Positions 1 through 8,529 of a stretch of DNA of 64,000 nucleotides are shown one piece after another. Each line of letters opens with the position of its first letter. Position 1 is the stretch's first letter. A program made the position numbers and the translations under genes. The notes under the pieces were generated by a model that searched no databases, was not told where the DNA came from, and was given only the letters and a program-made list of their open reading frames with translations. Source of the DNA: Micrococcales bacterium KH10 (GTDB lineage Bacteria > Actinomycetota > Actinomycetes > Actinomycetales > Cellulomonadaceae); NCBI GenBank assembly GCA_900188465.1, contig FZPE01000001.1:1116001-1180000 (forward strand), given 5' to 3'.

Positions 1-410
1 CCTTGGTGCGAGGCACCGTCGGACAAGTCGTCCAAATGCTGCCTCGAGGTCTCCATCACCGAGATGCCGCGCTCGGCGCACAGTTGCAGGATCTTGACCA
101 CACGATCGTCAGAGTCGAGCCGGTTCGCCACATTGAGGACCTTGGCATTGACGTCGGTGAGCAAGGCCTCCAACACGGCATTGCGGCCTGCGACAGTCTC
201 GTCGTCGCCATCGCCACGGCGTCGCGATGCGCGCCCCGCGGAACGGGCAGACTCGTCCTGCGGCTTATACGCCTTGTGATAGGGCCTGTCCTCCGCCTTG
301 GGAGTCGGGCCCTTACCCTCGAGCCCTCTGCGGATACGGCCGCCAGAACCGACCTTCGGTGCGCGGGTAGTCTTGCGGACCGCGCCGCGACGTTGTGAGT
401 TTCCAGCCAT
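1..410 (-). CDS. rlmB: 23S rRNA (guanosine-2'-O-)methyltransferase RlmB (TrmH/SpoU family), N-terminal part
   Basis: The minus-strand frame starting at the ATG at 408-410 runs off the left edge, so only about 136 N-terminal residues are present. The first ~60 residues are basic and low in complexity, as in actinobacterial SpoU methyltransferases. Around residue 70 there is an AGRNAVLEALL stretch, the usual opening of the substrate-binding domain that precedes the SAM-binding knot. The family 2'-O-methylates a guanosine in 23S rRNA. The start codon overlaps the cysS stop by one base (TAATG), so it is translationally coupled, and cysS-rlmB is a conserved actinobacterial pair. The catalytic SPOUT domain lies outside the window, so RlmB rather than another TrmH paralogue rests on context. 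Confidence 0.85.
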   Translation of the reverse strand, partial: MAGNSQRRGAVRKTTRAPKVGSGGRIRRGLEGKGPTPKAEDRPYHKAYKPQDESARSAGRASRRRGDGDDETVAGRNAVLEALLTDVNAKVLNVANRLDSDDRVVKILQLCAERGISVMETSRQHLDDLSDGASHQ

Positions 411-1843
411 TATTCGTCTCCCCTGTTTCGCTGTGCCATGCTCCAGCGTGCCCCATCGGGCCCGTCTTCCACTGTGATGCCAGCGGCTTGCAGGAGATCG
501 CGGATGCTGTCTGCCGTTGCAAAGTCTTTGGCGGCGCGTGCGGCAGCGCGCGCATCGAGTTGAGCTTGGACGAGTGCTCCCAGGGCGGCGTCTGTGCCCT
601 GGTTGGACGACACTGCCCATTGCGACGAGGCAGGATCGAGGCCGAGCACGTCGAGGATCGCGCGAACCTGCACCAGGTGGCGGCGCACCTCATGCTCGTC
701 GCCAGCGGTGAGAGCCACGTTGCCGTCACGCACCAACTCGTGAACAACAGCCATGACCACGGGAATGTTGAAATCGTCATTGAACGCATCGACGGCGGCG
801 GGCACAAGTGCCACATCCGCCAACTCGGCGACCTCGATGCCGCCCACGCGTTCGGTCGCCCGTTCCACGAAACCACGGAATTTCTCCCAATTGGCCTCTG
901 CTTCGCGGATCGTTTCAGGTGCCCACTCGATCATCGAGCGGTAGTGCACCCCGGCGAGCGCCAGTCGCAGCACGGCAGGCTGATGTGCTGCCAACACTTC
1001 CGAGACAAGCAGGCCGTTGCCCAAGGACTTGCTCATCTTGGCACCGGACTGTGTCACCCATGCTGAGTGCATCCAGTACTGGGCGAAGTCGTCGCCTGCG
1101 GCACGCGATTGCGCAGCCTCATTCTCGTGATGCGGAAAACGCAGGTCGAGACCGCCGCCATGAATGTCGAAGGCACTTCCCAGATACCGATGCGCCATAG
1201 CGGAGCATTCCAAGTGCCATCCGGGCCGACCGGCCCCGAATGGGGTGTCCCATTGAGCGGTTTGCGGCTCGCCCGGCTTCGGAGCCTTCCATAGGGCAAA
1301 ATCGCGCGGGTCCCTCTTAGCCGAGCCATCCTCTGTGTCGGCAGACGCACCCAGGTCATCAGGACGCTGGTTGGTCAAACTGCCGTACTGGGACCAGGAT
1401 CGGGTATCGAAGTACACGTCCCCCGGACCTGCCACATAGGCGTGTCCATGGTCGACAAGGCGCCGCATCAGCGCAATCATGTCGGAGATATGGCCGGTGG
1501 CGCGAGGTTCATAGGTCGGGCGCGACACCCCGAGAGCGTCATAGGCGGCAGTGAAGAGCTGTTCATTCAGATACGCCCACGCCCACCAGGGCCGGTTCGC
1601 CTCGGCTGCCTTCGCCAGGATCTTGTCGTCTATATCGGTGACGTTGCGGATCAGCGTGACATCGTAGCCGCTGCGCGATAGCCAACGCGAGATGACATCG
1701 AATGCTACCGCTGACCTCATGTGCCCGATGTGGGGAGCCGACTGTACCGTCGCGCCACACAGGTAGATGCCGACCTGTCCTGGGATCAGCGGCGTGAAGT
1801 CTCTGACCGCGCGAGCAGCCGTGTCGTAGATTCGTAATGTCAC
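410..1843 (-). CDS. cysS: Cysteinyl-tRNA synthetase
   Basis: Class I aminoacyl-tRNA synthetase of 477 residues, the usual length, charging tRNA-Cys in the cytoplasm. Visible signatures are Cys29 in YLCGATV (zinc ligand), HIGH at 38-41, the WHLECS segment with a second zinc Cys, HHENE providing the remaining ligands, and KMSKS in the middle third. It lies 28 bp downstream of ispF and overlaps rlmB by one base, so it belongs to the carD-ispF-cysS-rlmB operon. A paralogue, MshC, also carries HIGH and KMSKS, but that family is shorter; the length and the C-terminal tRNA-binding helices favour CysS. Confidence 0.97.
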   Translation of the reverse strand: MTLRIYDTAARAVRDFTPLIPGQVGIYLCGATVQSAPHIGHMRSAVAFDVISRWLSRSGYDVTLIRNVTDIDDKILAKAAEANRPWWAWAYLNEQLFTAAYDALGVSRPTYEPRATGHISDMIALMRRLVDHGHAYVAGPGDVYFDTRSWSQYGSLTNQRPDDLGASADTEDGSAKRDPRDFALWKAPKPGEPQTAQWDTPFGAGRPGWHLECSAMAHRYLGSAFDIHGGGLDLRFPHHENEAAQSRAAGDDFAQYWMHSAWVTQSGAKMSKSLGNGLLVSEVLAAHQPAVLRLALAGVHYRSMIEWAPETIREAEANWEKFRGFVERATERVGGIEVAELADVALVPAAVDAFNDDFNIPVVMAVVHELVRDGNVALTAGDEHEVRRHLVQVRAILDVLGLDPASSQWAVSSNQGTDAALGALVQAQLDARAAARAAKDFATADSIRDLLQAAGITVEDGPDGARWSMAQRNRGDE

Positions 1844-1871
1844 AACGTAAGGTTACCGGTCTTGAGTCGCT

Positions 1872-2399
1872 TCATGTTCGGGGAACGTTAGGGGCAGGGA
1901 ACACGATGGCGGTTGCTATCGCCGCAGCGCCCTCACCGCGTCCTGTGAGCCCCAGGCCATCTGTCGTCGTCGCTGAAACCGATACGGGAGCCCCGACAGC
2001 TGTGGAGAGAACTCGTTCCGCTTCAGTGCGTCGCGGCGTTAGCCGTGGCCGCACAGCGATCAACTGCACAGAGATATTGCCGATTTCGTAGCCGTGGTCC
2101 CGTACATGCTGGGCGGTGTGACGTAGCAGGTCTACTCCGGACGCACCAGACCACTGCGGATCGTCAATGCCGACCAGGCGTCCGATATCGCCTAGTCCGC
2201 ACGCGCTCAACACTGCGTCGCAGGCGGCATGAGCAACGACATCGGCATCGGAGTGCCCCGCAAGACCGCCGTGATCGGACCAGCGCAGTCCAGCAACCCA
2301 TAGCGGTCGATCGCTGTCAGGTGCGGAATATCCATGAACGTCCACACCCGTGCCGACCCTCGGAAAGGGTGGGTGTGCCGAAGTCGCGGAGTCCATCAT
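1872..2399 (-). CDS. ispF: 2-C-methyl-D-erythritol 2,4-cyclodiphosphate synthase
   Basis: MEP-pathway enzyme turning CDP-ME 2-phosphate into MEcPP. The conserved core starts at [10 protein letters not shown], giving the Asp-x-His metal ligands, followed by [12 protein letters not shown] with the third ligand and the C-terminal [14 protein letters not shown] loop. The open frame continues upstream into carD, but the family length (~160 aa) and the core position place the start at ATG 2399 or 2396. It begins 28 bp after the carD stop, so ispD, which usually sits between the two in mycobacteria and corynebacteria, is absent here. No strong ribosome-binding site is visible, which fits translation coupled to carD. 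Confidence 0.95.
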   Translation of the reverse strand: MMDSATSAHPPFPRVGTGVDVHGYSAPDSDRPLWVAGLRWSDHGGLAGHSDADVVAHAACDAVLSACGLGDIGRLVGIDDPQWSGASGVDLLRHTAQHVRDHGYEIGNISVQLIAVRPRLTPRRTEAERVLSTAVGAPVSVSATTTDGLGLTGRGEGAAAIATAIVFPAPNVPRT

Positions 2400-2427
2400 G
2401 CAGCCGAAGTCAGCGGATAACCGAACT

Positions 2428-2910
2428 TCAGGAGGCAAGCACCTTGTCCAGCAGCGCCTCAGCCTCGTCCTCTTCGGTGTGTTCGGCCAATGCCAACTCA
2501 GACACCAGAATCTGGCGCGCACGAGCAAGCATGCGCTTCTCTCCCGTGGACAGACCGCGGTCAGTGCTGCGACGTGACAGATCCCGCACTACCTCAGCAA
2601 CCTTGATCACATCGCCGGAGGCGATCTTCTCGACGTTTGCCTTAAAGCGGCGTGACCAGTTCGTCGGCTCTTCACATTCTTCCGAACGGAGCACTTCGAA
2701 AACTCGGTCGAGGCCTTCTTGCCCGACAACGTCACGAACCCCAACGAGGTCAACGTTATCGGCAGGGACTTCAATAGTCAGATCCCCCTGCGTCACACGC
2801 AGTTTGAGGAAGGTTTTGTCCTGGCCGCGAATGGTGCGGGTTTTGATCTCTTCGATCTTGGCGGCTCCGTGGTGTGGGTAAACAACGGTCTCACCAACTG
2901 TGAACGTCAT
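2428..2910 (-). CDS. carD: CarD family RNA polymerase-binding transcription regulator
   Basis: Essential actinobacterial global regulator that binds the RNA polymerase beta subunit and stabilises the open promoter complex at rRNA and other promoters. From ATG 2910 the protein is 160 residues (mycobacterial CarD is 162). The N-terminal Tudor-like domain begins [13 protein letters not shown]; the C-terminal helical DNA-binding domain contains [16 protein letters not shown] and [21 protein letters not shown]. The frame is open to 2952, but AAGGGGAC sits about 7 bases before ATG 2910 and the homologous start is there. First gene of the carD-ispF-cysS-rlmB operon, divergent from the LpqE-like gene. 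Confidence 0.97.
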   Translation of the reverse strand: MTFTVGETVVYPHHGAAKIEEIKTRTIRGQDKTFLKLRVTQGDLTIEVPADNVDLVGVRDVVGQEGLDRVFEVLRSEECEEPTNWSRRFKANVEKIASGDVIKVAEVVRDLSRRSTDRGLSTGEKRMLARARQILVSELALAEHTEEDEAEALLDKVLAS

Positions 2911-3048
2911 GTGCAGATGTCCCCTTTCGCGGACCTCAATGTTATCACGCAACGCAGGTAGAGCCTATGATTACTCCTTGAGCCTGGACCAATGACTCGC
3001 GTGTTGTTGTGACCGGTCGGCCTGACAACCTAGACCTGGAGAAGTTCT

Positions 3049-3531
3049 GTGCGCCTTGTAACCACGATCAAACGACCACGTTGGACCGCAACGGCAGCGG
3101 GCTTGGCCCTGATCGGGACGATGGCCGCTTGCTCGCCCAACACCACCGATATGACCTACGCACCCTCAGATGGCGTGCGGGCCGACATCGGTTCCCTCGC
3201 GGCCATCAACCTGCTTGTCGTCGCAGACGACGAGGGCAACCGAGGCAGCTTCATCGGCGCATTCAGCAACCCCACCACCACACCTGCTGATCTGGTCGTC
3301 GAACTGCCGCAAGGCACGGTGATCGTTGACGAGACCATCGACGACAACGGCCTGCTGAACTACAACGCGCAGAACCCCATCGCGATCGAGGGCCTCGGCG
3401 CACAACCAGGCACCAATATCGAGGCAGTGCTCCGCTCCGGCGACGACGAGGTCACTGTCAACGTGCCGGTGCTGCCAAGTGCTGAAGTCGACGGCGTCGA
3501 CACTTACCACGAGCTCGCGCCGACCGACTAA
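3049..3531 (+). CDS. LpqE-like secreted lipoprotein
   Basis: 160-residue protein starting at GTG 3049 behind GGAGAAG. A basic N-terminus (KRPRW) and hydrophobic segment lead into a lipobox ending MAAC, so Cys28 should be lipidated and the mature protein anchored outside the cytoplasmic membrane. The remainder is an Ig-like beta-rich domain with many short hydrophobic strands and no catalytic motif. Mycobacterial lpqE sits in the same place, divergent from carD, which supports orthology. Function unknown. Confidence 0.8.
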   Translation: MRLVTTIKRPRWTATAAGLALIGTMAACSPNTTDMTYAPSDGVRADIGSLAAINLLVVADDEGNRGSFIGAFSNPTTTPADLVVELPQGTVIVDETIDDNGLLNYNAQNPIAIEGLGAQPGTNIEAVLRSGDDEVTVNVPVLPSAEVDGVDTYHELAPTD

Positions 3532-3539
3532 ACGCAAAA

Positions 3540-3572
3540 CGGCTCTCGTCCCGAATTTGGGGACGAGAGCCG
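3540..3572. terminator. Bidirectional terminator between the lipoprotein gene and pstB
   Basis: Perfect 13-bp inverted repeat (3540-3552 / 3560-3572, arm CGGCTCTCGTCCC) with a 7-nt loop GAATTTG between convergent genes. On the minus strand it is followed by GTTTTG, so it should work best for the pst operon. Confidence 0.85.
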
Positions 3573-3590
3573 ACAGGCTGACGCTGGCGT

Positions 3591-4370
3591 TTAGCCGAAG
3601 CGTCCGGAGATGTAGTCCTCGGTCGCCGGATTCGACGGCGTCGAGAAGATCGTCGCGGTGTCGTCGATCTCAATCAACTTTCCCGGCTTGCCGGTTCCAG
3701 CGATGTTGAAGAACGCCGTTCGATCGCTCACTCGAGCAGCCTGCTGCATGTTGTGCGTCACGATCACGATGGTGAACTGGTTCTTCAGCTCGTTGATCAG
3801 GTCCTCAATCGCCAGCGTCGAAATGGGATCTAGCGCGGAGCACGGCTCGTCCATCAACAGCACCTCGGGCTGAACCGCGATGGCACGGGCAATGCACAAC
3901 CGCTGCTGTTGCCCACCCGACAGCGACGAGCCCGGCCGGTCCAGACGGTCCTTGACCTCATTCCACAGGTTCGCCCCGCGCAACGAGTGCTCAACGACCT
4001 CTGCGGCATCCGACTTGGAGATGCGCTTGTTGTTCAGTTTGACCCCGGCCAGCACGTTGTCTGCGATGGACATGGTCGGGAACGGATTCGGACGCTGAAA
4101 CACCATGCCGACGTGACGACGCACGGCAACCGGGTCAACGCCGGTGCCGTACAAGTCGGTTCCGTCGATCATGGCTTTTCCGGAGACACGTGCCCCCGGA
4201 ATCACCTCGTGCATACGGTTGAGGGTGCGCAGGAAGGTCGATTTACCACAACCTGACGGACCGATCAAAGCGGTGACTTGGCGTGGCTCAATCGCCATCG
4301 TCACACCTTCTACGGCGAGGAAGTCGCCGTAGTACACATTGAGGTCCTTCACATCAATACGTTTCGACAT
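3591..4370 (-). CDS. pstB: Phosphate ABC transporter ATP-binding protein
   Basis: ATPase of the high-affinity phosphate importer PstSCAB, 259 residues. Walker A is GPSGCGKST at 37-45, followed by the Q-loop QRPNPFP, the ABC signature LSGGQQQR, Walker [14 protein letters not shown] and the switch histidine in IVTHNMQQA. The PstB-specific [10 protein letters not shown] segment separates it from generic ABC ATPases. Last gene of the minus-strand pst operon, 65 bp after pstA, ending at a strong hairpin. Confidence 0.97.
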   Translation of the reverse strand: MSKRIDVKDLNVYYGDFLAVEGVTMAIEPRQVTALIGPSGCGKSTFLRTLNRMHEVIPGARVSGKAMIDGTDLYGTGVDPVAVRRHVGMVFQRPNPFPTMSIADNVLAGVKLNNKRISKSDAAEVVEHSLRGANLWNEVKDRLDRPGSSLSGGQQQRLCIARAIAVQPEVLLMDEPCSALDPISTLAIEDLINELKNQFTIVIVTHNMQQAARVSDRTAFFNIAGTGKPGKLIEIDDTATIFSTPSNPATEDYISGRFG

Positions 4371-4435
4371 TGTCAGTCGATTCCTTTCTTAGCAGCACCC
4401 GCCGGGCGCTATGCGGCAATACGAGTGCGGCCCGG

Positions 4436-5350
4436 TCACCGATTAAATTTTGGGGAGAACTTACGTGCGATCAGGCGCGCGATGAGGTTGAGCCCCATCA
4501 CGATGATGATGAGAGTCAGTGCCGCTGCCCAGGCGCGGTCAATGCCCACTCCGCCTTTCGAGTATTCGGTGTATGCGAAGACCGGAAGAGTTGCCATGCG
4601 ACCGTCGAAGATGTTGGTGTTCATTCGGGTCATCATGCCGACGGTGATCAGCAGCGGCGCGGTCTCGCCGATCACGCGCGCGATAGAGAGCATGATTCCT
4701 GTGACGATGCCGGCCACGGAAGTGCGCAACACGACTTTGATGATGGTGAGCCACTTTGGCACGCCCAGGGCATAGGAGGCTTCGCGAAGCTCATTGGGGA
4801 CGAGTCGCAGCATCTCCTCGACACTGCGCACCACGACTGGAGTCATCAACACACTCAGCGCCACAGCGCCCATCAATCCAGCCCGGTATGCCGGCCCGAA
4901 GATGAGCACGAAGAGAGCGAAGGCGAACAGACCCGCAACGATCGACGGGATACCCGTCATCACATCGACGAGGAAGGTAATGGCGCGAGCCAGCGGGCCG
5001 CGACCGTATTCGACCAGGTAGATCGCGGTGAGCAGACCCAACGGGACCGAGATGAGCACCGCCGCACCGGTGATCAGCAGCGTTCCGACGATGGCGTGGA
5101 CTGCGCCGCCACTGGTCATGTCGCCGAAGACGCCGACCATGTCGGTGCTCAGGAAGTCCCAGCTGAACATCTTCACACCGCGGGAGATCACGATCCACAG
5201 CAGGGAGATCAACGGGATCAGCGCGACGGCGAAGGCGATGGCGATGATGGACCGGGCGAAGCGGTCAACGAAGCGGCGGCCTGCCGACACTGGGGGGAAG
5301 GCCAGCGCAGCTGGAACTGCGGCCACGTCTTGAGATGTTGAAACAGCCAT
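4436..5350 (-). CDS. pstA: Phosphate ABC transporter permease PstA
   Basis: Inner-membrane permease of 304 residues with about six hydrophobic helices. Its conserved cytoplasmic loop is EASYALGVPKWLTIIKVVLR, the EAA motif that docks PstB. The start ATG at 5350 lies one base after the pstC stop, so the two permeases are translationally coupled. Its order after pstC and similarity to phosphate permeases make the assignment secure. Confidence 0.96.
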   Translation of the reverse strand: MAVSTSQDVAAVPAALAFPPVSAGRRFVDRFARSIIAIAFAVALIPLISLLWIVISRGVKMFSWDFLSTDMVGVFGDMTSGGAVHAIVGTLLITGAAVLISVPLGLLTAIYLVEYGRGPLARAITFLVDVMTGIPSIVAGLFAFALFVLIFGPAYRAGLMGAVALSVLMTPVVVRSVEEMLRLVPNELREASYALGVPKWLTIIKVVLRTSVAGIVTGIMLSIARVIGETAPLLITVGMMTRMNTNIFDGRMATLPVFAYTEYSKGGVGIDRAWAAALTLIIIVMGLNLIARLIARKFSPKFNR

Positions 5351-5351
5351 A

Positions 5352-6347
5352 TCAGTTGGCCCCCGAGAAGTCTTTGCGGCGAGCGATAATCGCGCGTGCC
5401 GCCATGTTGACCAGGAATGTGAAGACGAAGAGCGCCAGACCGGTGGCGATCAGGACGCTGACTGAAAGACCGGAGGCTTCTGGGAACTGGGCGGCGATAT
5501 TTGCCGCAATGGTCTGGTGCTGTCCCGGCTTGAGCAGGAAGAACGAGAACAAGAATCCGGGCGAGATCACCATCAGCACCGCCATGGTCTCACCGAGCGC
5601 TCGTCCCAGACCTAACATCGCTGCGGAGATCACTCCGGAGCGGCCAAATGGCAGCACCGCCATCCGGATCAGTTCCCAGCGGGTCGCACCGAGGGCCAGC
5701 GCGGCTTCCTCGTGAAGTCGCGGTGTCTGCAAGAAGACCTCACGTGACACAGCGGTGATGATCGGCAGGATCATCACCGCAAGCACAGTGGATGCGGCCA
5801 GCACGTTCTTCGCTGGCGCCTGATAATCCGCGAAGAGCGGAATGAAGCCGAGGTTGTTGGTCAGCCATTTGAAGACCGGATCAAGGATCGGCAGCAGCCA
5901 CAACGCGCCCCACAGACCGTAGACGACTGACGGGATCGCGGCTAGCAGGTCGATGATGTAGCCCAATGACTGCGCCAGTCGACGTGGTGCGTAATGCGAG
6001 ATGAACAGCGCGATGCCGATGGACAGCGGTACGGCAATCACGAGTGCCAGGATCGAGGAGAGTAGGGTTCCGAATACCAGCGGCGCGATATAGCCCATCA
6101 GCGAATCGGCTTTGAACCAGGAAATCTGCTGCAGCTCTTCAGTGGGTGCGGTTATCGCGGGCCAGGCTTCCTTGACCAAGAAAGCCGCGACCGCTGCCAG
6201 CACGATAAGGATGAAGATACCTGCGCCGTGTGACAGACCGGAAAAGATACGACTACCCCAGCGACCCTTATTGCCGGAGGCAAATAACTCGACTCGGTCG
6301 CGTCCGGCTGGTCGCTTAGAAACTTTGGGGGGATTGTCGGTGAGCAA
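5352..6347 (-). CDS. pstC: Phosphate ABC transporter permease PstC
   Basis: Second permease subunit, 331 residues: a cytoplasmic basic N-terminus (KVSKRPAGRDR), about six transmembrane helices, and the EAA loop EEAALALGATRWELIRMAVLP. It pairs with PstA to form the phosphate channel. It follows pstS with a 169-bp gap that carries a strong hairpin (6415-6451), so its transcript is probably less abundant than pstS. Confidence 0.96.
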   Translation of the reverse strand: MLTDNPPKVSKRPAGRDRVELFASGNKGRWGSRIFSGLSHGAGIFILIVLAAVAAFLVKEAWPAITAPTEELQQISWFKADSLMGYIAPLVFGTLLSSILALVIAVPLSIGIALFISHYAPRRLAQSLGYIIDLLAAIPSVVYGLWGALWLLPILDPVFKWLTNNLGFIPLFADYQAPAKNVLAASTVLAVMILPIITAVSREVFLQTPRLHEEAALALGATRWELIRMAVLPFGRSGVISAAMLGLGRALGETMAVLMVISPGFLFSFFLLKPGQHQTIAANIAAQFPEASGLSVSVLIATGLALFVFTFLVNMAARAIIARRKDFSGAN

Positions 6348-6414
6348 CCGTCACTCCTAGGCTGGCTGGTCTTAACAGTGAGTTCGTCATGTGTGAAGTT
6401 CGTTAGCGACCATC

Positions 6415-6451
6415 AGGTGGGTGCGACAGTCAGTGGCTGCCGCACCCACCT
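6415..6451 (-). promoter_or_regulatory. Intra-operon hairpin between pstS and pstC
   Basis: Perfect 11-bp inverted repeat, AGGTGGGTGCG (6415-6425) and CGCACCCACCT (6441-6451), with a 15-nt loop holding a further CAG/CTG pairing. It lies between the pstS stop and pstC. Such a structure would partly terminate or protect the 3' end of pstS mRNA, giving more binding protein than transporter. Function is inference; the inverted repeat is directly visible. Confidence 0.65.
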
Positions 6452-6516
6452 TGCGAAAGATGGTGCTCAGTTACACCCGCAGGTCTCGATGAACTCGACC
6501 GACGAGCGTGACGTGA

Positions 6517-7674
6517 TCAGCCTGCGAGGCTGATGCCGTCAATCGCTGCCTGAACCTCAGCGTGCAGTGCATCCGAGATCGGTGCAGAGCCGGCCACACT
6601 CGGGTCAGCGGCACGCGCCTGGCCTTCAGAGCTCGCCATGTAGGTCAGGAATGCCTTGACGTTGTCGACGTCACTTTGCGAGTCGTAGGACGAGCAGGCG
6701 ATCGAGTAGGAGATCAGCACGAGCGGGTAAGCACCCGATGCTGTCGTGGCACGGTCCAGTTCGACGACCAGACGGTTCGAGGTGGCGTTCTCGGCGCGAG
6801 GCGAAGCGTCGACCACGGCGGCAGCGGCTTCAGCCGAGTATGGGACATACTCTTCGCCGACCTTGATCGCGATGGTTCCCAGATCGCCTGCGCGCGAAGC
6901 ATCCGCGTAACCGATGGCGCCTTCAGCACCAGAGACCGTGTCGATCATGCCCTGGGTCTTGGAGCCGGACTGACCGGATTCGATGGGCCAGGTTCCACTT
7001 GGCTCGTGGGCCCATTCACCCTCGGCTGCGGCAGCAAGGTACTCGGTGAAATTCTCCGTGGTACCGGACTCGTCCGAGCGGTGCACCGGGATGATGCTGG
7101 TGGCCGGAAGTTCGACGCCCTCGTTCTGCTGAGCGATCTCTGGGTCGTTCCACTCGGTGATCTCACCTGAGAAGACCTTGGCAAGGGTGGCGGCTGACAT
7201 GTTGATGTTCTCGGCTGCCAGATCCGGCAGGTTGTAGATCACTGCAATCGGGCTGATGTAGAGCGGCAGCTCGAGTGCCTCGCCACCGAAGCAACGCTGT
7301 GAAGCGGCGGTGATCTCTTCTTCTTTCAGCGCTGCGTCAGAACCGGCGAACTGGACTGCACCGGAAAGGAACTGCTCGCGACCGGCGCCCGAACCCTGCG
7401 GGTCGTAGGTGGCGACGACATCGGGAGCGATGTCCGCAAATCCCGCAATCCAGCCTTCCATTGCCTTCTCTTGCGACGAAGCACCAGACCCAGCGAGGTT
7501 TCCTGACAGTTCCGTGATGTCATCACTCGGGGTGTTAGGGGTTTCCGACGAGTTCGAGTCAGGCGTGTTGGCCGGGTCAGTCGCGTCGGAGGAGCTTGAG
7601 CATGCACCAAGGCCAAGGGCCAAGATGCCGGCGACAGCAATGCTGCCCCAGCGAATGCCACGGTTTTGCTTCAC
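6517..7674 (-). CDS. pstS: Phosphate-binding lipoprotein PstS
   Basis: Periplasmic-type phosphate-binding protein of the PstSCAB importer. The start is taken as GTG 7674, with AAAGGATGG about 8 bases upstream, giving 385 residues; the frame also opens at 7707. Residues 1-25 are a lipoprotein signal ending LGLGAC, followed by an acidic Ser/Asp/Thr-rich linker and then SGNLAGSGASSQEKAMEGW. Phosphate-loop elements GSGAGREQFLSGAVQFAGSD and HRSDESGTTENFTEYL are conserved. Two direct GTTCACC repeats about 95 bp upstream indicate control by phosphorylated RegX3. Confidence 0.96.
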   Translation of the reverse strand: MKQNRGIRWGSIAVAGILALGLGACSSSSDATDPANTPDSNSSETPNTPSDDITELSGNLAGSGASSQEKAMEGWIAGFADIAPDVVATYDPQGSGAGREQFLSGAVQFAGSDAALKEEEITAASQRCFGGEALELPLYISPIAVIYNLPDLAAENINMSAATLAKVFSGEITEWNDPEIAQQNEGVELPATSIIPVHRSDESGTTENFTEYLAAAAEGEWAHEPSGTWPIESGQSGSKTQGMIDTVSGAEGAIGYADASRAGDLGTIAIKVGEEYVPYSAEAAAAVVDASPRAENATSNRLVVELDRATTASGAYPLVLISYSIACSSYDSQSDVDNVKAFLTYMASSEGQARAADPSVAGSAPISDALHAEVQAAIDGISLAG

Positions 7675-7768
7675 GATATGTCCATCCTTTGTCAAAGTTT
7701 CGAGCACCAGCGAGTGCCGGTGTCCTGCTTGACGCTACGGCGGACAAGTTGACTGCGGGCAGTCAGAT

Positions 7769-7786
7769 GGTGAACAGCAGGTGAAC
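7769..7786 (-). promoter_or_regulatory. PHO box (RegX3 binding site) upstream of pstS
   Basis: On the minus strand there are two identical heptamers GTTCACC separated by TGCT, an 11-bp period. Direct repeats of this sequence and spacing are the recognised operator of PhoP/RegX3-type OmpR regulators in actinomycetes. The site lies between regX3 and pstS, about 95 bp before the pstS start. Repeats are seen directly; regulator identity is inferred from the adjacent regX3. Confidence 0.8.
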
Positions 7787-7803
7787 GCTTCGAGACAAGT
7801 TAT

Positions 7804-8529
7804 TTACTGCTCGGCGGGTTCCGTGAATCGGTATCCCAGACCTCGCACCGTCAGGATGTATGTCGGCTGCGACGGGTCCGGTTCGATTTTGGCGCGGATC
7901 CGTTTGATATGGACATCGAGGGTCTTGGTATCGCCCACATAGTCGAGTCCCCAGACCCGGTCGATGAGTTGACCGCGAGTGAGCACTCGTCCCGCGTTGC
8001 GCAGCAGATACTCCAGTACCTCGAACTCTTTGAGCGGGAAGGAGGTCTCCACGCCGCCGATGTGAACGGTGTGGCGGTCGAGATTCATCGTGACCGGCCC
8101 TGCCGTGATGATCTCTTCATCATCGTTGTCGGCATCGGCCTGTGAACTGTCTGCCGTCGCTGTCGGCACCCGGCGCAGCACGGCACGGATACGCGCCAGA
8201 AGCTCCCGGAACGAGTATGGCTTCGTGACGTAGTCATCCGCGCCCAACTCAAGGCCGACGATCTTGTCTATCTCGGAGTCCTTGGCGGTCAGCATGATCA
8301 CGGGCACATCGGATTTAGCGCGAATCTTGCGGCACACCTCCACCCCGGACAACCCGGGGAGCATCAGATCCAGCAGTACGAGGTCGATCGTCCCGGTGTC
8401 AAAGCTTTCTAGCGCGGCCAAGCCGTCGCTGACAGCCACAACATCGAAGCCTTCCCGAGAAAGCTGATACAGCAATGATTCTCGATACGATTCCTCGTCT
8501 TCGACTACGAGGATCCTCGCCATGGTCAT
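7804..8529 (-). CDS. regX3: Two-component response regulator RegX3 (OmpR/PhoB family)
   Basis: Phosphate-starvation response regulator, 241 residues. The receiver domain has the acidic pair ED near residue 10, phosphoacceptor Asp54 in LLDLMLP, and Lys in TKPYSFRELLARIRAVLRR. The C-terminal winged helix contains PLKEFEVLEYLLRNAGRVLTRGQLIDRVWG and the closing VDVHIKRIRAKIE-type motif (here LDVHIKRIRAKIE). The start overlaps the senX3 stop by four bases (ATGA); a second ATG two codons later is possible. It is predicted to bind the PHO boxes on both sides of this locus. Confidence 0.95.
   Translation of the reverse strand: MTMARILVVEDEESYRESLLYQLSREGFDVVAVSDGLAALESFDTGTIDLVLLDLMLPGLSGVEVCRKIRAKSDVPVIMLTAKDSEIDKIVGLELGADDYVTKPYSFRELLARIRAVLRRVPTATADSSQADADNDDEEIITAGPVTMNLDRHTVHIGGVETSFPLKEFEVLEYLLRNAGRVLTRGQLIDRVWGLDYVGDTKTLDVHIKRIRAKIEPDPSQPTYILTVRGLGYRFTEPAEQ

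Noticed and set aside
2045-2881. 278-aa plus-strand frame
   Set aside because: Covers carD and ispF in antisense, with Arg/Ser-rich shadow composition.
4370-5341. 323-aa plus-strand frame rich in Asp, His and Arg
   Set aside because: It is antisense to pstA and pstB, has biased composition from the opposite codons and no ribosome-binding site; the minus-strand permease is certain.
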